A stretch of DNA of 64,000 bases from JBHGBM01 sp041946965. Lineage in GTDB: Bacteria > Acidobacteriota > Terriglobia > Bryobacterales > Bryobacteraceae. Made by a program: the position numbers and the translations under genes. Location of the stretch: positions 31,372 to 95,371 of the forward strand of contig JBHGBM010000008.1 in assembly GCA_041946965.1 (NCBI GenBank), given 5' to 3'. This document shows positions 63,167 through 64,000 of the stretch, piece after piece. Each line of letters begins with the position of its first letter. Position 1 is the first letter of the stretch. Under the pieces are notes generated by a model, which saw only the letters and a program-made list of their open reading frames with translations, did not search any database and was not told the DNA's origin.

Positions 63167-63196
63167 ACTCTATCAAGATTAGGGCGTTTTATGCAA
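63167..63196 (-). promoter_or_regulatory. Putative promoter of the sulfite reductase gene
   Basis: TTGCAT (63191-63196), 18 bp, TAGAGT (63167-63172) on the minus strand. An imperfect palindrome GATAGAGTTTATC (63162-63174) overlaps the -10 and might bind a regulator. Confidence 0.35.
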
Positions 63197-63227
63197 GCGG
63201 GAGTCTCAGGCGGTCCGTTGATTGGCG

Positions 63228-63545
63228 TTAGAGGGTCTTAAGATAGGCCAGGAGGGCGCTTTTTTCGTCGTCGGCGAGCAGATCGCGGTAAGCGGGCATG
63301 CCGCTGCCGCCCTGGTCGATCTTGGCGCGCACGGTTGCGTCGGTCACCATTTGTCCGTTGACCAACTTCGCGCGCTTGTACAGGCCCTTGAGGCCGGGGC
63401 CGGTCTTCTTCTCGGTGTTGTCGGCGTTATGGCACACGGCGCACTGGGCGGAAAACACCTCCCTGCCCTTCTTCGGATCGGGGCGGGCGGCGCAGGCGCC
63501 CGCGGCAAACGCAAGGACGGCGATGGCGGCGCAGGTCTTCGGCAT
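63228..63545 (-). CDS. Small secreted cytochrome c
   Basis: 105 residues from the ATG at 63545. Signal peptide MPKTCAAIAVLAFAAGACA. Heme site CAVCH at about residues 35-39 and the Met ligand in GGSGMPAYRDL. Class I cytochrome c, an electron carrier in the periplasm. The group II intron remnant lies directly upstream, so the native promoter may be displaced. Confidence 0.9.
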   Translation of the reverse strand: MPKTCAAIAVLAFAAGACAARPDPKKGREVFSAQCAVCHNADNTEKKTGPGLKGLYKRAKLVNGQMVTDATVRAKIDQGGSGMPAYRDLLADDEKSALLAYLKTL

Positions 63546-63565
63546 TGGTAGATTATGGCGCGGTA

Positions 63566-63955
63566 TCAGCCGAGCTGACCCGTTTCCATGAAATCCCCTT
63601 TCAAACCGTGCGTGCGGTTTTCCCGCACACGGCTTAACGATGATCGTACTGATGCAGCTTGCGCGGCGTAACGCACGCGTCCTCGCAGCCGTAACAAGCC
63701 CATACCGTGTAACTGTTGGCTGGTCCACGGAGCTTCCCTCGTCGGCCTTTGCCCGCCCCGCCGGTAGAACCAGCGAACCAGCCGCAGGTACACGAAGTCG
63801 TCCATCTTGTGAAACTCCCTCGTACAGGTCCCTGTTCGAAAGTAGTTTCCCCAGCCGCGAAGCACGGGATTCAGTTTGGCGATGATCTGCTTCACATCCT
63901 GCCCGCTTGCCCGCGCATCCGTGAACTCTCGCACCCGGTCGGTGAGGTGGACCCC
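63566..63955 (-). mobile_element. 3' end of a group II intron with truncated maturase
   Basis: The reading frame (63566-63934, 122 residues, possibly longer upstream) shows the C-terminal maturase/X-domain pattern IIAKLNPVLRGWGNYFR, then VYLRLVRWFYRRGG and LLRLRGRVRY. The reverse transcriptase part is absent: upstream sequence changes character near 63950 and the frame meets a stop near 63975. The change may be due to another element reaching the window end. The intron lies just before the cytochrome c gene. Confidence 0.7.
63595..63635 (-). ncRNA. Group II intron domain V
   Basis: The minus strand folds into the domain V hairpin: AGCCGTG pairs with CACGGTT (one G-U), then a 2-base bulge, and GTGCGG pairs with CCGCAC around a GAAAA loop. 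The AGC triad is in place. Domain VI would follow toward 63560. Confidence 0.75.
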
Positions 63956-64000
63956 ATCGTTTGGACAAAATTCCGGCTGTCCTTAGATGGTGGAGCGGGC

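Noticed and set aside
63228..63545. Cytochrome c gene interrupted by the group II intron
   Set aside because: The reading frame with signal peptide, heme site and Met ligand is intact; the intron lies upstream.
1..64000. tRNA, rRNA or CRISPR array
   Set aside because: None recognised on either strand by reading; a covariance-model scan was not possible here.

Overview
This is a high-GC, densely coded bacterial window holding about 60 protein genes with very little intergenic DNA. Gene content points to an Acidobacteriota genome of the Solibacter/Bryobacter type. The signs are many enzymes with an N-terminal twin-arginine leader (aldo/keto reductases, Gfo/Idh/MocA oxidoreductases, a sulfatase, a GH51 arabinofuranosidase), DUF6807, CE15, heparinase II/III and FG-GAP proteins, and frequent GTG and TTG starts. 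This is inference from gene content; no rRNA or tRNA gene was seen.

Layout. 1-12.3 kb: a matrixin-like protease open at the window edge, an SDR, an M20 peptidase with a coupled aldo/keto reductase, an MFS transporter overlapping a MetE-like methyltransferase, a heparinase-like lyase, a secreted protein, a CE15 esterase and an aromatic amino acid ammonia-lyase with a clear promoter and operator. 12.4-21.9 kb: dCMP deaminase, aldo/keto reductases, DUF362, and a tightly coupled operon (Gfo/Idh/MocA, DUF6807, Gfo/Idh/MocA, UroD-type methyltransferase). 22-26.7 kb: pyruvate:ferredoxin oxidoreductase plus a dihydroorotate dehydrogenase-like partner, closed by a textbook terminator. 26.7-35.8 kb (minus): fused LptF/LptG, a secreted TldD/TldE-like pair, an M20 dipeptidase, a degenerate receiver, Hpt, and a cytidylate-kinase-like protein with a nuclease-like tail. 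35.8-40.6 kb: lutABC, TrpB2 and a Nudix hydrolase. 40.6-46.5 kb: sulfatase, TIM-barrel protein, FG-GAP protein, a TonB remnant and GH51. 46.5-54.1 kb (minus): a nine-gene operon rex-marR-hdrCBA-flxDCBA. 54.2-64 kb: a [2Fe-2S] ferredoxin, HisN-like phosphatase, GH5-like hydrolase, zinc alcohol dehydrogenase, a PHP/propeller protein, a TauE permease, sulfite reductase, cytochrome c and a truncated group II intron.

Working together. LutABC would turn lactate into pyruvate. NifJ would turn pyruvate into acetyl-CoA and reduced ferredoxin. The Hdr-Flx complex could couple NADH, ferredoxin and a thiol/disulfide pair under control of the NADH sensor Rex. Ferredoxin could also feed the assimilatory sulfite reductase. 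A second theme is carbohydrate and plant-polymer use (CE15, GH51, GH5-like, heparinase-like, sulfatase, sugar oxidoreductases), mostly with export signals.

Regulatory structure is unusually readable in places: a TTGACA-17-GATAAT promoter with an inverted repeat at +1 before the ammonia-lyase, a 30-bp near-palindrome over the rex promoter, a 24-bp interrupted palindrome over a ferredoxin start codon, and six divergent gene pairs separated by only 17-51 bp, which implies leaderless transcripts.
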